The notes beneath the pieces are model-generated. The model did no database searches. It was not told the origin of the DNA and was given only the letters and a program-made list of their open reading frames with translations. A stretch of 64,000 bases of DNA from an uncultured Porphyromonadaceae bacterium (GTDB lineage Bacteria; Bacteroidota; Bacteroidia; Bacteroidales; Muribaculaceae), in the NCBI GenBank assembly GCA_937921035.1, contig CALEUL010000021.1:1-64000 (forward strand). Reading direction: 5' to 3'. Position 1 is the first letter of the stretch; every line of letters starts with the position of its first letter. Of the stretch, positions 1-7,671 are shown in pieces. The translations under genes and the position numbers were made by a program.

Positions 1-655
1 CGGTAGGACGAATGCCGCGATGGCGGGTCTTACCTGCCTTACCGACCTTGACGGTGTCGTGCTCGATGTTGCCGACCGTTCCGATCGTAGCCTTGCAGTC
101 AAGGGCAACGAGACGAACCTCGCCCGAGGGAAGGCGGATCTGAGCCATGCCGTTCTCCTTAGCCATAAGCTGTGCATATGCGCCTGCGGAACGGACAAGC
201 TGCGCGCCCTTACCGGGGTGGAGCTCGATGCTGTTGACGATGGTACCGACGGGGATATTAGCGATAGGAAGTGTGTTGCCCACCTTGATATCGGAGTCGG
301 GACCGGTATAAACGGTATCTCCTGCCTTCAGGCCTTCGGGAGCGATGATGTAGCTCTTCTTGCCCTCGGTGTCGGAGAGGAGTGCGATGTATGCGGTACG
401 GTTAGGATCGTACTCGATGCCGACTACGGTAGCCGCGCCGTTTACATTGCGCTTGAAGTCTATGATACGATACTTCTTCTTGTTTCCGCCGCCGTGATGA
501 CGAACGGTGATTCTGCCGTAGTTGTTTCTTCCGGCATGCTTTTTCAAATTGCTTAACAGCTTTTTCTCAGGAGAGAATTTGGTAACCTCATCAAAAGAAG
601 GAACCGTCATACCTCTGCGACCGGGGGTCGTGGGCTTATAAGCTTTCGTTGCCAT
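1..655 (-). CDS. rplB: 50S ribosomal protein L2, 3' end cut by window edge; clostridial type
   Basis: L2 is a primary 23S rRNA-binding protein near the peptidyl transferase centre. About 218 N-terminal residues are visible; the last 55-60 lie beyond the window. The start [18 protein letters not shown] and the segment [18 protein letters not shown] are L2 hallmarks. Their wording follows clostridial L2 rather than Bacteroidetes L2, which as I recall it starts MAVRKLNPVTPGQR. A Shine-Dalgarno-like AAGGAAG lies about 10 bases before the ATG, which is unusual for Bacteroidales. The gene follows rplW by 17 bases in the usual S10 order. Identity is certain; the clostridial origin is judged from remembered family sequences. 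Confidence 0.95.
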   Translation of the reverse strand, partial: MATKAYKPTTPGRRGMTVPSFDEVTKFSPEKKLLSNLKKHAGRNNYGRITVRHHGGGNKKKYRIIDFKRNVNGAATVVGIEYDPNRTAYIALLSDTEGKKSYIIAPEGLKAGDTVYTGPDSDIKVGNTLPIANIPVGTIVNSIELHPGKGAQLVRSAGAYAQLMAKENGMAQIRLPSGEVRLVALDCKATIGTVGNIEHDTVKVGKAGKTRHRGIRPT

Positions 656-672
656 TCTGATTCACTCCTTCC

Positions 673-969
673 TTACATCATGCCATCAAAGAACTCGATG
701 GTCTTGGAATCGGCAGTCAGGGTTACGATTGCCTTTTTCCACTCGGAGGTGTATCCGAAATGAACGCCGACTCTCTTGGGCTTTTTCTTCATGCTGATCG
801 TGTTGACGCTGGCAACCTTCGTGCCTTTGAACAGCTCTTCCACAGCCTTGGCAATTTCTGCCTTGGTCGCACTCTTGGCCACTTCAAAGGTGTAGCACTT
901 GGAGGGGACTCTTGCCATGGAATCTTCGGTAATCACAGGTCTTACAATAATATCGTAAGAAGTTTTCAT
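673..969 (-). CDS. rplW: 50S ribosomal protein L23; clostridial type
   Basis: L23 binds 23S rRNA at the exit tunnel and is the docking site for trigger factor and SRP. The product is 98 residues, the normal length, starting MKTSYDIIVRPVITEDSM. The central TFEVAKSATKAEIAKAVEEL is the typical L23 RNA-binding helix region, and KKKPKRVGVHFGYTSEWKKA the usual basic loop and strand. The ATG overlaps the rplD stop (ATGA) and has a GAGGAGG Shine-Dalgarno sequence inside the end of rplD, so the frame was started here rather than at upstream in-frame codons. The sequence resembles Firmicutes/Clostridia L23, not Bacteroidetes L23, as for its two neighbours. Confidence 0.95.
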   Translation of the reverse strand: MKTSYDIIVRPVITEDSMARVPSKCYTFEVAKSATKAEIAKAVEELFKGTKVASVNTISMKKKPKRVGVHFGYTSEWKKAIVTLTADSKTIEFFDGMM

Positions 970-1592
970 TGTGCATATACCTCCTCGATCTTCTTGGCAG
1001 CATCCTTCACCACCACAAAGCTGGTGCAATTGAGAATGTCATACACATTGATGGTGTTGGTTTGTGCCGTCTTGGTGCCGGGGATGTTGGCAAAGCTCTT
1101 GATAACCTTCTCATCCACAGAATCCAAAACCACCAGGGTCTTGCCGTTGGCGCCTACAGCAGAGAGCATATTGACCATCGCTTTGGTCTTGTACTCGTTG
1201 GCTGTGATTGCGTCCAAGACGATCATTTCGCCTGCGGCGACCTTTGCGGAAAGTGCGCTCTTCATGGCCACCTTCTTGGTCTTTTTGTTCAGAGAGATGC
1301 GGTAGGTTCTGGGCTTGGGTCCAAGCGCCACTCCGCCGTGGGTCCACTGAGGAGCACGGGTAGAACCCTGTCTTGCTCTGCCGGTTCCCTTCTGTCTCCA
1401 GGGCTTCTTGCCGCCGCCGGAAACCTCGGTTCTGGTCAGGGTAGACTGTGTACCCTGCCGCTGATTCATCAGATATGCTCTGACAGCGGAGTGAAGAACA
1501 GCGCCGTTTACTTCTGCGCCGAATACTTCGTCGGACAGCTCGATCGTGCCGACTTCTGCACCCGCCATATTCAATACTTTCAAATTAGGCAT
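966..1592 (-). CDS. rplD: 50S ribosomal protein L4; clostridial type
   Basis: L4 binds 23S rRNA and its extended loop lines the exit tunnel. The product is 208 residues. The loop is clear: NQRQGTQSTLTRTEVSGGGK, then KPWRQKGTGRARQGSTRAPQ. The motif KPWRQKGTGRARQGS is the common bacterial form used by Firmicutes. Bacteroidetes L4 instead has a diverged loop (of the type RKLGRQKGGGGARRGD in remembered homologues). A strong GGAAGGAGG Shine-Dalgarno sequence sits 6 bases before the ATG. It lies 18 bases after rplC and overlaps rplW by 4 bases. This is one of three intact or nearly intact genes that look foreign to the rest of the window. Confidence 0.95.
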   Translation of the reverse strand: MPNLKVLNMAGAEVGTIELSDEVFGAEVNGAVLHSAVRAYLMNQRQGTQSTLTRTEVSGGGKKPWRQKGTGRARQGSTRAPQWTHGGVALGPKPRTYRISLNKKTKKVAMKSALSAKVAAGEMIVLDAITANEYKTKAMVNMLSAVGANGKTLVVLDSVDEKVIKSFANIPGTKTAQTNTINVYDILNCTSFVVVKDAAKKIEEVYAQ

Positions 1593-1610
1593 TGTGTTTC
1601 CTCCTTCCGC

Positions 1611-2234
1611 TTATGCTTTCACAGTATTCCGGATGAACACGACCGAGCCTTTGCCGCCGGGCACAGCGCCCTTCAGAGCAATCAGGTTCAGGCCGGTATC
1701 GATCTTTGCCACTTCCAGATTCAGAACAGTAACCTGTTCGTTCCCGTACTGACCGGGCATGTGCTTGTTCTTGAAAACGCGCGACGGATCGGAGTTAGCG
1801 CTGAGGGAACCAACGCCGCGATGGTACTTGGAACCGTGCGCCATAGGACCGGTGTGCTGGTTCCAACGCAGGATGGGGCCGGTGTAGCCCTTACCTTTGC
1901 TGGTACCGATAACGTCGACAAAGTCGGCTTCTGTGAAGAAGTCTGCGCCGATGGTATCGCCGAGGGCATACTGCGTTCCAAAACCTTTGAACTCGGCCAA
2001 GTGTCGCTTGGGAGTAACGCCGGCTTTTTTGAAGTGGCCGATTTCGGGCTGTGTGAGGTGCTTCTCCTTCTGGTCTTCAAAACCGAGCTGGAGTGCATCG
2101 TAGCCGTCTTTCTCAGCTGTCTTCACCTGAGTTACCACGCAAGGACCTACTTCGATAACAGTGCACGGAACATTGCGTCCGTCGGCACTGAAAACGGATG
2201 TCATTCCGATTTTCTTTCCAATTAATCCTGGCAT
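1611..2234 (-). CDS. rplC: 50S ribosomal protein L3, apparently chimeric between Bacteroidales and clostridial halves
   Basis: L3 is an early 23S rRNA-binding assembly protein whose loop reaches the peptidyl transferase centre. The product is 207 residues, full length and in frame. Residues 1-109 ([20 protein letters not shown] ... HLAEFKGF) match the Bacteroidetes form. From about residue 117 ([20 protein letters not shown] ... VFIRNTVKA) the protein follows the clostridial form; Bacteroidetes L3 has a different central loop and ends near a short EK tail. The switch falls in the conserved GTSKGKG at residues 110-116 (about 1887-1907). There is no Shine-Dalgarno sequence before this ATG, in contrast to the three genes downstream of it. 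The family is certain; the chimera is inference. Confidence 0.93.
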   Translation of the reverse strand: MPGLIGKKIGMTSVFSADGRNVPCTVIEVGPCVVTQVKTAEKDGYDALQLGFEDQKEKHLTQPEIGHFKKAGVTPKRHLAEFKGFGTQYALGDTIGADFFTEADFVDVIGTSKGKGYTGPILRWNQHTGPMAHGSKYHRGVGSLSANSDPSRVFKNKHMPGQYGNEQVTVLNLEVAKIDTGLNLIALKGAVPGGKGSVVFIRNTVKA

Positions 2235-2289
2235 TTCTGTAAATGTTGATATTTAAAAATGTTTGTGAGGTGCGATTATAAAAGCTGTA

Positions 2290-2595
2290 TTAGCACTTGA
2301 TTTCTACTTCCACGCCGCTGGGGAGCTCGAGTTTCATCAGAGCATCCACAATCTTGGGGGTGGCGTTATAGATATCGATGAGGCGCTTGTAGCAGCTGAG
2401 CTGGAACTGCTCGCGGCTCTTCTTGTTAACGAAGGTGGAGCGGTTAACCGTGAAAATGCGCTTGTGCGTAGGCAGGGGAATGGGTCCGCTGATAACTGCG
2501 CCGATCGACTTCACGGTCTTTACGATTTTCTCAGCCGACTTGTCAACGAGGCTGTGGTCGTAAGATTTGAGTTTGATGCGAATTACGGGATTCAT
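2290..2595 (-). CDS. rpsJ: 30S ribosomal protein S10
   Basis: S10 is a small-subunit head protein; in other bacteria it also joins NusB in transcription antitermination. The product is 101 residues, normal for the family. [20 protein letters not shown] and [20 protein letters not shown] are the conserved core, and the C-terminus [14 protein letters not shown] is the usual Bacteroidetes ending. It lies 19 bases after fusA and 55 bases before rplC, in str/S10 order. The upstream stretch is AT-rich with no Shine-Dalgarno sequence, as expected for Bacteroidales. Confidence 0.97.
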   Translation of the reverse strand: MNPVIRIKLKSYDHSLVDKSAEKIVKTVKSIGAVISGPIPLPTHKRIFTVNRSTFVNKKSREQFQLSCYKRLIDIYNATPKIVDALMKLELPSGVEVEIKC

Positions 2596-2614
2596 ATATG
2601 GTTGGTGTTATATT

Positions 2615-4741
2615 TTATTTAAGAAGGTCGGCGCGTCCCTGGCATTCGGCGAGCACATCCTTAGCGATGCTGTTGGATACCTCGGCATAGTGAGAGAAGG
2701 TCATTGTGGAGGTTGCACGGCCGGAGGTTATTGTACGCAGAGCTGTTACATAGCCGAACATTTCGGCTAGAGGAGCCTTTGCCTTTACAACGCGGGCGCC
2801 GCTGCGGCTTGTTTCCATGCCTTCTACCTGGCCACGACGTTTGTTAAGGTCGGAGATAACGTCGCCCATCGATTCCTCGGGGGTTACCACTTCTATCTTC
2901 ATGATAGGTTCGAGAAGAACGGGACCGGCTTTCTCGCAGGCTTTCTTGAATGCGGAGATGGCGCAGAGTTCGAACGACAGCTGATCGGAGTCAACGGGAT
3001 GGAAGGAACCGTCGATAACGGTAACTTTCAGATGCTCTACAGGGAAGCCGGCGAGCACACCGTTCTTCATAGCTGTTGTGAAGCCCTTCTGGATCGAAGG
3101 AATGAATTCCTTGGGGATGTTACCGCCCTTAACTTCGTCGACAAACTGGAGGTTGCCTTCAAAGCCTTCGTCGACAGGTTCTACGCGAACGATGATATCG
3201 GCGAACTTACCGCGACCACCGGTCTGCTTCTTGAATACTTCGCGAAGCTCTACGGGGCGTGTGATAGCCTCCTTGTAGGTAACCTGAGGACGGCCCTGGT
3301 TGCATTCTACCTTGAACTCGCGACGCAGACGGTCGATAATGATGTCGAGGTGAAGCTCACCCATACCGGAGATAACTGTCTGTCCGGTTTCCTCGTTTGT
3401 CTCAACGCGGAATGTGGGATCTTCCTCGGCAAGTTTCTGCAGACCGACGCCGAGTTTGTCAAGGTCTTTCTGAGTCTTGGGTTCAACTGCGATACCGATA
3501 ACGGGATCGGGGAATTCCATAGCTTCGAGAACGATGGGATGGTTTTCGTCGCAGAGGGTATCACCGGTACGGATATCCTTGAAACCTACGCCGGCGCCGA
3601 TATCGCCGCAACCGATCATTTCCTTGGCATTCTGCTTGTTGGAGTGCATCTGGAACAGACGGCTCACGCGCTCTTTCTTGCCGGAACGGCTATTGAGTAC
3701 GTAGGAACCGGCGTTAACGTCGCCGGAGTACACGCGGAAGAAGCACAGACGGCCAACATAGGGGTCAGTGGCAATCTTGAATGCGAGGGCGCACATGGGA
3801 GCGTCGCTGCTGGGCTCGCGGGTAATGATTTCGTCGGAGTTGTCTACGGCATGGCCTTCAACACAGCCGCTGTCTACGGGGCTGGGCAGATATGCGCACA
3901 CAGCGTCCAGCAGATACTGTACGCCTTTGTTCTTGAAGGAAGAACCGCAGATCATGGGAACAATATCCATGCTCAGGGTTGCTTTGCGGATAGCAGCCTT
4001 GATCTCGGTTTCGGTGATGGTGGAGGGGTCGTCGAAGTACTTCTCCATCAGAGCGTCGTCGAAGTTGGCGAGATTCTCCAGCATCTTGTCGTGCCATGTT
4101 TCGGCTTCGTCGCGGAGGCTTTCGGGGATTTCGTCGACCTCGTAGTCGGCGCCCATAGTCTCATCGTGCCAGTAAACGGCTTTCATCTTTACAAGGTCGA
4201 TAATACCCTTGAAAGTTTCTTCTGCACCGATAGGCAGTTCGATGGGACAGGGATTGGCACCCAGCACATCATGTACCTGGCGAACAACTTCAAGGAAGTT
4301 TGCGCCGGAGCGGTCCATCTTGTTTACATAACCGAGACGGGGCACGTTGTATTTGTCAGCCTGGCGCCAAACAGTTTCAGACTGGGGTTCAACGCCGCCT
4401 ACTGCACAGAAAGCAGCGACAGCACCGTCGAGTACGCGCAGCGAGCGCTCTACTTCTACGGTGAAGTCCACGTGTCCCGGGGTGTCGATCAGATTGATTT
4501 TATACTTCTCGTCGTTATATTTCCAGAATGCTGTTGTAGCGGCGGAAGTAATTGTGATACCGCGTTCCTGTTCCTGCTCCATCCAGTCCATTGTAGCTGC
4601 ACCGTCGTGAACCTCACCGATTTTGTGTGTAAGGCCGGTGTAGAAAAGGATGCGTTCGGAAGTGGTGGTCTTACCGGCGTCGATGTGAGCCATGATGCCG
4701 ATATTGCGGGTATATTTAAGATGTTCGTCTTTGTTAGCCAT
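2615..4741 (-). CDS. fusA: Elongation factor G
   Basis: This GTPase moves tRNA and mRNA through the ribosome after peptide bond formation and helps recycle ribosomes. The product is 708 residues. The G1 P-loop is AHIDAGKTT (residues 17-25), followed by the switch I region [13 protein letters not shown]3 DTPGHVDF and G4 NKMD. Domain II follows, and domain IV carries [15 protein letters not shown]. All G motifs are intact, so this is the canonical str-operon EF-G. It lies between rpsG and rpsJ, as in most Bacteroidetes. Bacteroidetes often have a second, diverged EF-G elsewhere; none is visible here. Confidence 0.98.
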   Translation of the reverse strand: MANKDEHLKYTRNIGIMAHIDAGKTTTSERILFYTGLTHKIGEVHDGAATMDWMEQEQERGITITSAATTAFWKYNDEKYKINLIDTPGHVDFTVEVERSLRVLDGAVAAFCAVGGVEPQSETVWRQADKYNVPRLGYVNKMDRSGANFLEVVRQVHDVLGANPCPIELPIGAEETFKGIIDLVKMKAVYWHDETMGADYEVDEIPESLRDEAETWHDKMLENLANFDDALMEKYFDDPSTITETEIKAAIRKATLSMDIVPMICGSSFKNKGVQYLLDAVCAYLPSPVDSGCVEGHAVDNSDEIITREPSSDAPMCALAFKIATDPYVGRLCFFRVYSGDVNAGSYVLNSRSGKKERVSRLFQMHSNKQNAKEMIGCGDIGAGVGFKDIRTGDTLCDENHPIVLEAMEFPDPVIGIAVEPKTQKDLDKLGVGLQKLAEEDPTFRVETNEETGQTVISGMGELHLDIIIDRLRREFKVECNQGRPQVTYKEAITRPVELREVFKKQTGGRGKFADIIVRVEPVDEGFEGNLQFVDEVKGGNIPKEFIPSIQKGFTTAMKNGVLAGFPVEHLKVTVIDGSFHPVDSDQLSFELCAISAFKKACEKAGPVLLEPIMKIEVVTPEESMGDVISDLNKRRGQVEGMETSRSGARVVKAKAPLAEMFGYVTALRTITSGRATSTMTFSHYAEVSNSIAKDVLAECQGRADLLK

Positions 4742-4777
4742 TGTATTTTGTCAGAATTTAATTCAACGAAATTAGGC

Positions 4778-5254
4778 TTAGAAACGGAAGTGAGCGAAAG
4801 CACGGTTGGCCTCGGCCATCTTGTGCATGTCTTCTTTGCGTTTGTAAGCGCCACCCTGGTTATTGAAGGCATCGACGATTTCAGCGGCCAGTTTGTCGGC
4901 CATAGTCTTGCCTCCGCGTTTACGGGCGTAGGAGATAAGATTTTTCATTGAAATAGATTCTTTGCGGTCGGCGCGGATTTCAGTAGGAACCTGGAATGTC
5001 GCACCACCCACACGGCGGCTCTTTACCTCAACGGTAGGTGTTACGTTTTCGAGAGCCTTCTTCCAGATTTCGAGTGCGCTGAGCTCCTCGTTGGGCATTT
5101 TCGATTTCACAATGTCGAGTGCCGAATAGAAGATAGTGAAGGCTGTGTTCTTCTTTCCGTCGTACATAAGATGGTTGACGAACTTGGTTACTCGCACGTC
5201 GCCGTGTACGGGATCGGGGAGGATGAGCCGTTTCTTAGGTTTTGACTTTCTCAT
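4778..5254 (-). CDS. rpsG: 30S ribosomal protein S7
   Basis: S7 nucleates assembly of the 30S head and contacts the E-site tRNA; in E. coli it represses its own operon. The product is 158 residues, starting [20 protein letters not shown]. Conserved parts are [18 protein letters not shown], the beta-hairpin [16 protein letters not shown], and C-terminal [14 protein letters not shown]. It lies 36 bases upstream of fusA and 187 bases downstream of rpsL. That rpsL-rpsG gap holds a short palindrome (5422-5440, 7-bp stem) just after the rpsL stop. Confidence 0.97.
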   Translation of the reverse strand: MRKSKPKKRLILPDPVHGDVRVTKFVNHLMYDGKKNTAFTIFYSALDIVKSKMPNEELSALEIWKKALENVTPTVEVKSRRVGGATFQVPTEIRADRKESISMKNLISYARKRGGKTMADKLAAEIVDAFNNQGGAYKRKEDMHKMAEANRAFAHFRF

Positions 5255-5441
5255 TTTCGAGGGTCTGATTTGTGTTTTTGATTGCTTGGTTGCTTGCTTC
5301 GTTATTCTTCAGCCGCGTCCGCTGACGTCAGGCTTACTCAACCATAAAGTGTTGCTGCAAGAAATGCAAAAACGAGTTAAATAAAAATTTGTTTTACTCG
5401 GGTGCTATAAGACTGCTTCACCCGTCATGCGCGATGACGGA

Positions 5442-5831
5442 TTACTTCTTGGCAGCACCGGCCTTGGGACGCTTGGCTCCGTATTTGGAGCGGCGCTGTG
5501 TACGATCCTTGACACCGGCGGTATCAAGAGTACCGCGTACGATGTGATAACGAACACCGGGAAGGTCCTTTACACGACCGCCGCGTACGAGAACGATGGA
5601 GTGTTCCTGCAGGTTGTGGCCTTCACCGGGAATGTAGGAGTTGACTTCCTTGCCGTTGGTGAGGCGGACACGCGCTACTTTACGCATTGCCGAGTTAGGT
5701 TTCTTAGGGGTGGTGGTGTACACACGCACACATACACCGCGACGCTGGGGGCAGGAATCAAGGGCAGGGCTCTTGCTCTTATCCTCGAGTGCCACGCGTC
5801 CTTTGCGTACTAATTGCTGAATTGTAGGCAT
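5442..5831 (-). CDS. rpsL: 30S ribosomal protein S12
   Basis: S12 sits at the decoding centre and controls accuracy; changes in it give streptomycin resistance. The product is 129 residues, starting [20 protein letters not shown]. The conserved segments [20 protein letters not shown] and [20 protein letters not shown] carry the accuracy-related lysines (Lys in TPKKPNS; the second streptomycin position is the Lys of RVKDLPGVR). Wild-type lysines appear at both. It is the first gene of the cluster, behind a promoter at 6002-6033 and a leader of about 165 bases. Confidence 0.97.
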   Translation of the reverse strand: MPTIQQLVRKGRVALEDKSKSPALDSCPQRRGVCVRVYTTTPKKPNSAMRKVARVRLTNGKEVNSYIPGEGHNLQEHSIVLVRGGRVKDLPGVRYHIVRGTLDTAGVKDRTQRRSKYGAKRPKAGAAKK

Positions 5832-6001
5832 CTTAGTTTTTTAATTGTTACTTTTTAATATCCTTTGGTTCTTTATTCTCGTTTTTGTTGGCGAAGAGGC
5901 GGCAGAGACAAACCTCGCGCATACACCCGAAACGCCGCCCAATGCTTTCTCTTTCAAAAAGTTAGCAATGGAGCGATGTTCAAGTACACTCTTCAACGCC
6001 G

Positions 6002-6033
6002 CAAAGTTAGTAATTATTTCGCTAATAGCCAAA
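6002..6033 (-). promoter_or_regulatory. Bacteroidetes-type promoter of the rpsL (str/S10) cluster
   Basis: Read on the minus strand, the -33 element TTTG (6030-6033) is followed after exactly 20 bases by the -7 element TAACTTTG (6002-6009), matching TAnnTTTG. Transcription should start near 5995, giving an rpsL leader of about 165 bases. That leader contains a GGCGGC/GCCGCC inverted repeat (5898-5903 with 5934-5939). No other good match lies between here and rpsL. Confidence 0.75.
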
Positions 6034-6179
6034 CATTTCTGCAATTTTATTTTCACCTGGCATCCAATGGAATTAACAACGGAATTAGAACCGTATTTCA
6101 ACACTCCTCCACTGCGACGGACCGGCATACATCGGCAATGCCCCACCCCGGCCGGAAAGAATCACAAAAAATCTGCGGA

Positions 6180-6211
6180 TTTGTATTTTATGCAGGAAAT
6201 TACTACTTTTG
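6180..6211 (+). promoter_or_regulatory. Bacteroidetes-type promoter of the secreted-protein gene at 6260
   Basis: TTTG (6180-6183), a 20-base spacer, then TACTTTTG (6204-6211), a perfect TAnnTTTG. The predicted start near 6218 leaves a short leader of about 40 bases before the ATG at 6260. This promoter and that of rpsL point away from each other within the 428-base gap 5832-6259, which holds no convincing gene. Confidence 0.75.
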
Positions 6212-6259
6212 CGCTTTATATTATCCCGGATTCGTTAAACAATACGCTTAATTTTACAC

Positions 6260-7636
6260 ATGAAAGAATTCTACATCATCCTTCTTGCCGCCGCCCTGTG
6301 CGTTCCCGGCGCTTCCGCAGCCTCGCGTTTCAAAGCCAAGGCCGCCAAACGTCCCTCCCACGCCGCCGTGCTCAAAGTTCCCGCAGCCGGCACATGGCGC
6401 CCCGCAAGCGTTACCGAATACATGTACGGCCTCGTTGAGGAAAACGAGTGGGCCGAACTCGGCACCACCGACTTCACCTACGACGCCCGTGGCAACGTGG
6501 CCACCGAAAAGGTTACATACGCCGAGGAGGAGGATGCCTACACCATCACCGAATATACCTACAACGAGAACAACCGCATCCTCAAATCCGAGACTTCCGA
6601 CTTCTTCGAGGGCGAGCTGATGCCCACGTCGCGCATGGAATACACATGGGACGCCATCGTGAAGGATTTCTACACTTCGCGCATGGGCTACGATTTCACC
6701 GGCGAGGACTGGGCTGAAAACTACAAGTGCGAGACACGCGAGGTGAGCCGCGACGCCGCCGGCAACGTTACCGGCGTGCTGACATCGCTGCCCCTGGCCG
6801 GCGAGATGAAGCCCGCCTACAAGTCTGTATGGACCTACGGCGAGGACGGCAAGGCCAACGCCTACGAATACTACGGCAATTACTCCTATACCGGCGAGAC
6901 CGAGTGGACGCTCGTTGAAGGCACGTCCTACCGCAACATCACTTGGGACGCCACCGACGGTCAGCTCGTGGAAGGTCTGGAAGCCTACCGCGAAGGCGAC
7001 AACCGCATAGCAAGCGCCGAAGTATACTACGAGGACGAGCTTGACGGACACATGTTCGTTGAGTACAACGATGAAAAAGCCGGCGACTACGTTATCAAGC
7101 AGACTACCATAGACCCCTCGGTAGTGGGCATGACAACCTCCAAGGAATACACCGACGCCTTCGGCAGCTACATTCTCACAGTTGCAGAATACTTCGACGG
7201 CGAAGGCAACTTCACCGAAGAACCCACATACATGGAAGTGAACACCGTTACATGCAATGAATACGGCTACGTTATCGAGAACCGCCTTGATATTTCCTCG
7301 TCGTTAGACGGATTCTCGGCTGTCAACGTCGAGAAAAACGAGACCGTCTACGACGAAAACGGCAATCTCCATGAGGTAACCACATACTCCGGCATGGGCG
7401 AAGGCGAATACGGCGAAGAGGTAGAGGTAGAATACGAGCCGACATACCGCATGGTTTACGGCGAATACACCGACATCACCACCGGCATAGACAAAGTACA
7501 GGCCGCCGGCGCATATCCCGCAACAGTATACAACGCCCAGGGCATTGCCGTGAAGACCATCGGCAGCGACGCCGAACTCAACAGCCTCCCGGCAGGTTTC
7601 TATATTGTCAACGGAAAGAAATACATCCGCCGTTAA
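6260..7636 (+). CDS. Secreted protein of repeated YD-like strands with a type IX-like C-terminal tail
   Basis: The 458-residue product starts with a signal peptide (MKEFYIILLAAALCVPGASA). The body is rich in Tyr, Glu, Asp and Gly and has repeated strand-turn units such as FTYDARGNVATEKVTY, YTYNENNRILKSE and TVYDENGNLHEVTTY, which resemble Rhs/YD-type hairpins without the full consensus. The last ~35 residues (VYNAQGIAVKTIG ... LPAGFYIVNGKKYIRR) match the type A sorting tail carried by type IX secretion cargo in Bacteroidetes. I infer an exported, perhaps surface-attached protein of unknown activity. A PorW/SprE-like gene lies 4 kb downstream. It has its own promoter; rel follows after 35 bases and may share the transcript. 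Confidence 0.75.
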   Translation: MKEFYIILLAAALCVPGASAASRFKAKAAKRPSHAAVLKVPAAGTWRPASVTEYMYGLVEENEWAELGTTDFTYDARGNVATEKVTYAEEEDAYTITEYTYNENNRILKSETSDFFEGELMPTSRMEYTWDAIVKDFYTSRMGYDFTGEDWAENYKCETREVSRDAAGNVTGVLTSLPLAGEMKPAYKSVWTYGEDGKANAYEYYGNYSYTGETEWTLVEGTSYRNITWDATDGQLVEGLEAYREGDNRIASAEVYYEDELDGHMFVEYNDEKAGDYVIKQTTIDPSVVGMTTSKEYTDAFGSYILTVAEYFDGEGNFTEEPTYMEVNTVTCNEYGYVIENRLDISSSLDGFSAVNVEKNETVYDENGNLHEVTTYSGMGEGEYGEEVEVEYEPTYRMVYGEYTDITTGIDKVQAAGAYPATVYNAQGIAVKTIGSDAELNSLPAGFYIVNGKKYIRR

Positions 7637-7671
7637 TAATAATCTCCCTACGCACGACACAATAACAGGCA

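Noticed and set aside
969..2225. A 418-codon open frame on the plus strand opposite rplD and rplC
   Set aside because: It runs antisense through two certain ribosomal protein genes and has no recognisable product; a shadow of their codon bias.
2999..4951. A 650-codon open frame on the plus strand opposite fusA and rpsG
   Set aside because: It mirrors the highly biased codons of EF-G, has no domain or start signal, and the minus-strand genes are unmistakable.
5841..6146. A ~100-codon minus-strand frame in the rpsL upstream gap
   Set aside because: It overlaps the rpsL promoter and leader, has no family features, and its frame crosses the predicted -7 and -33 elements.
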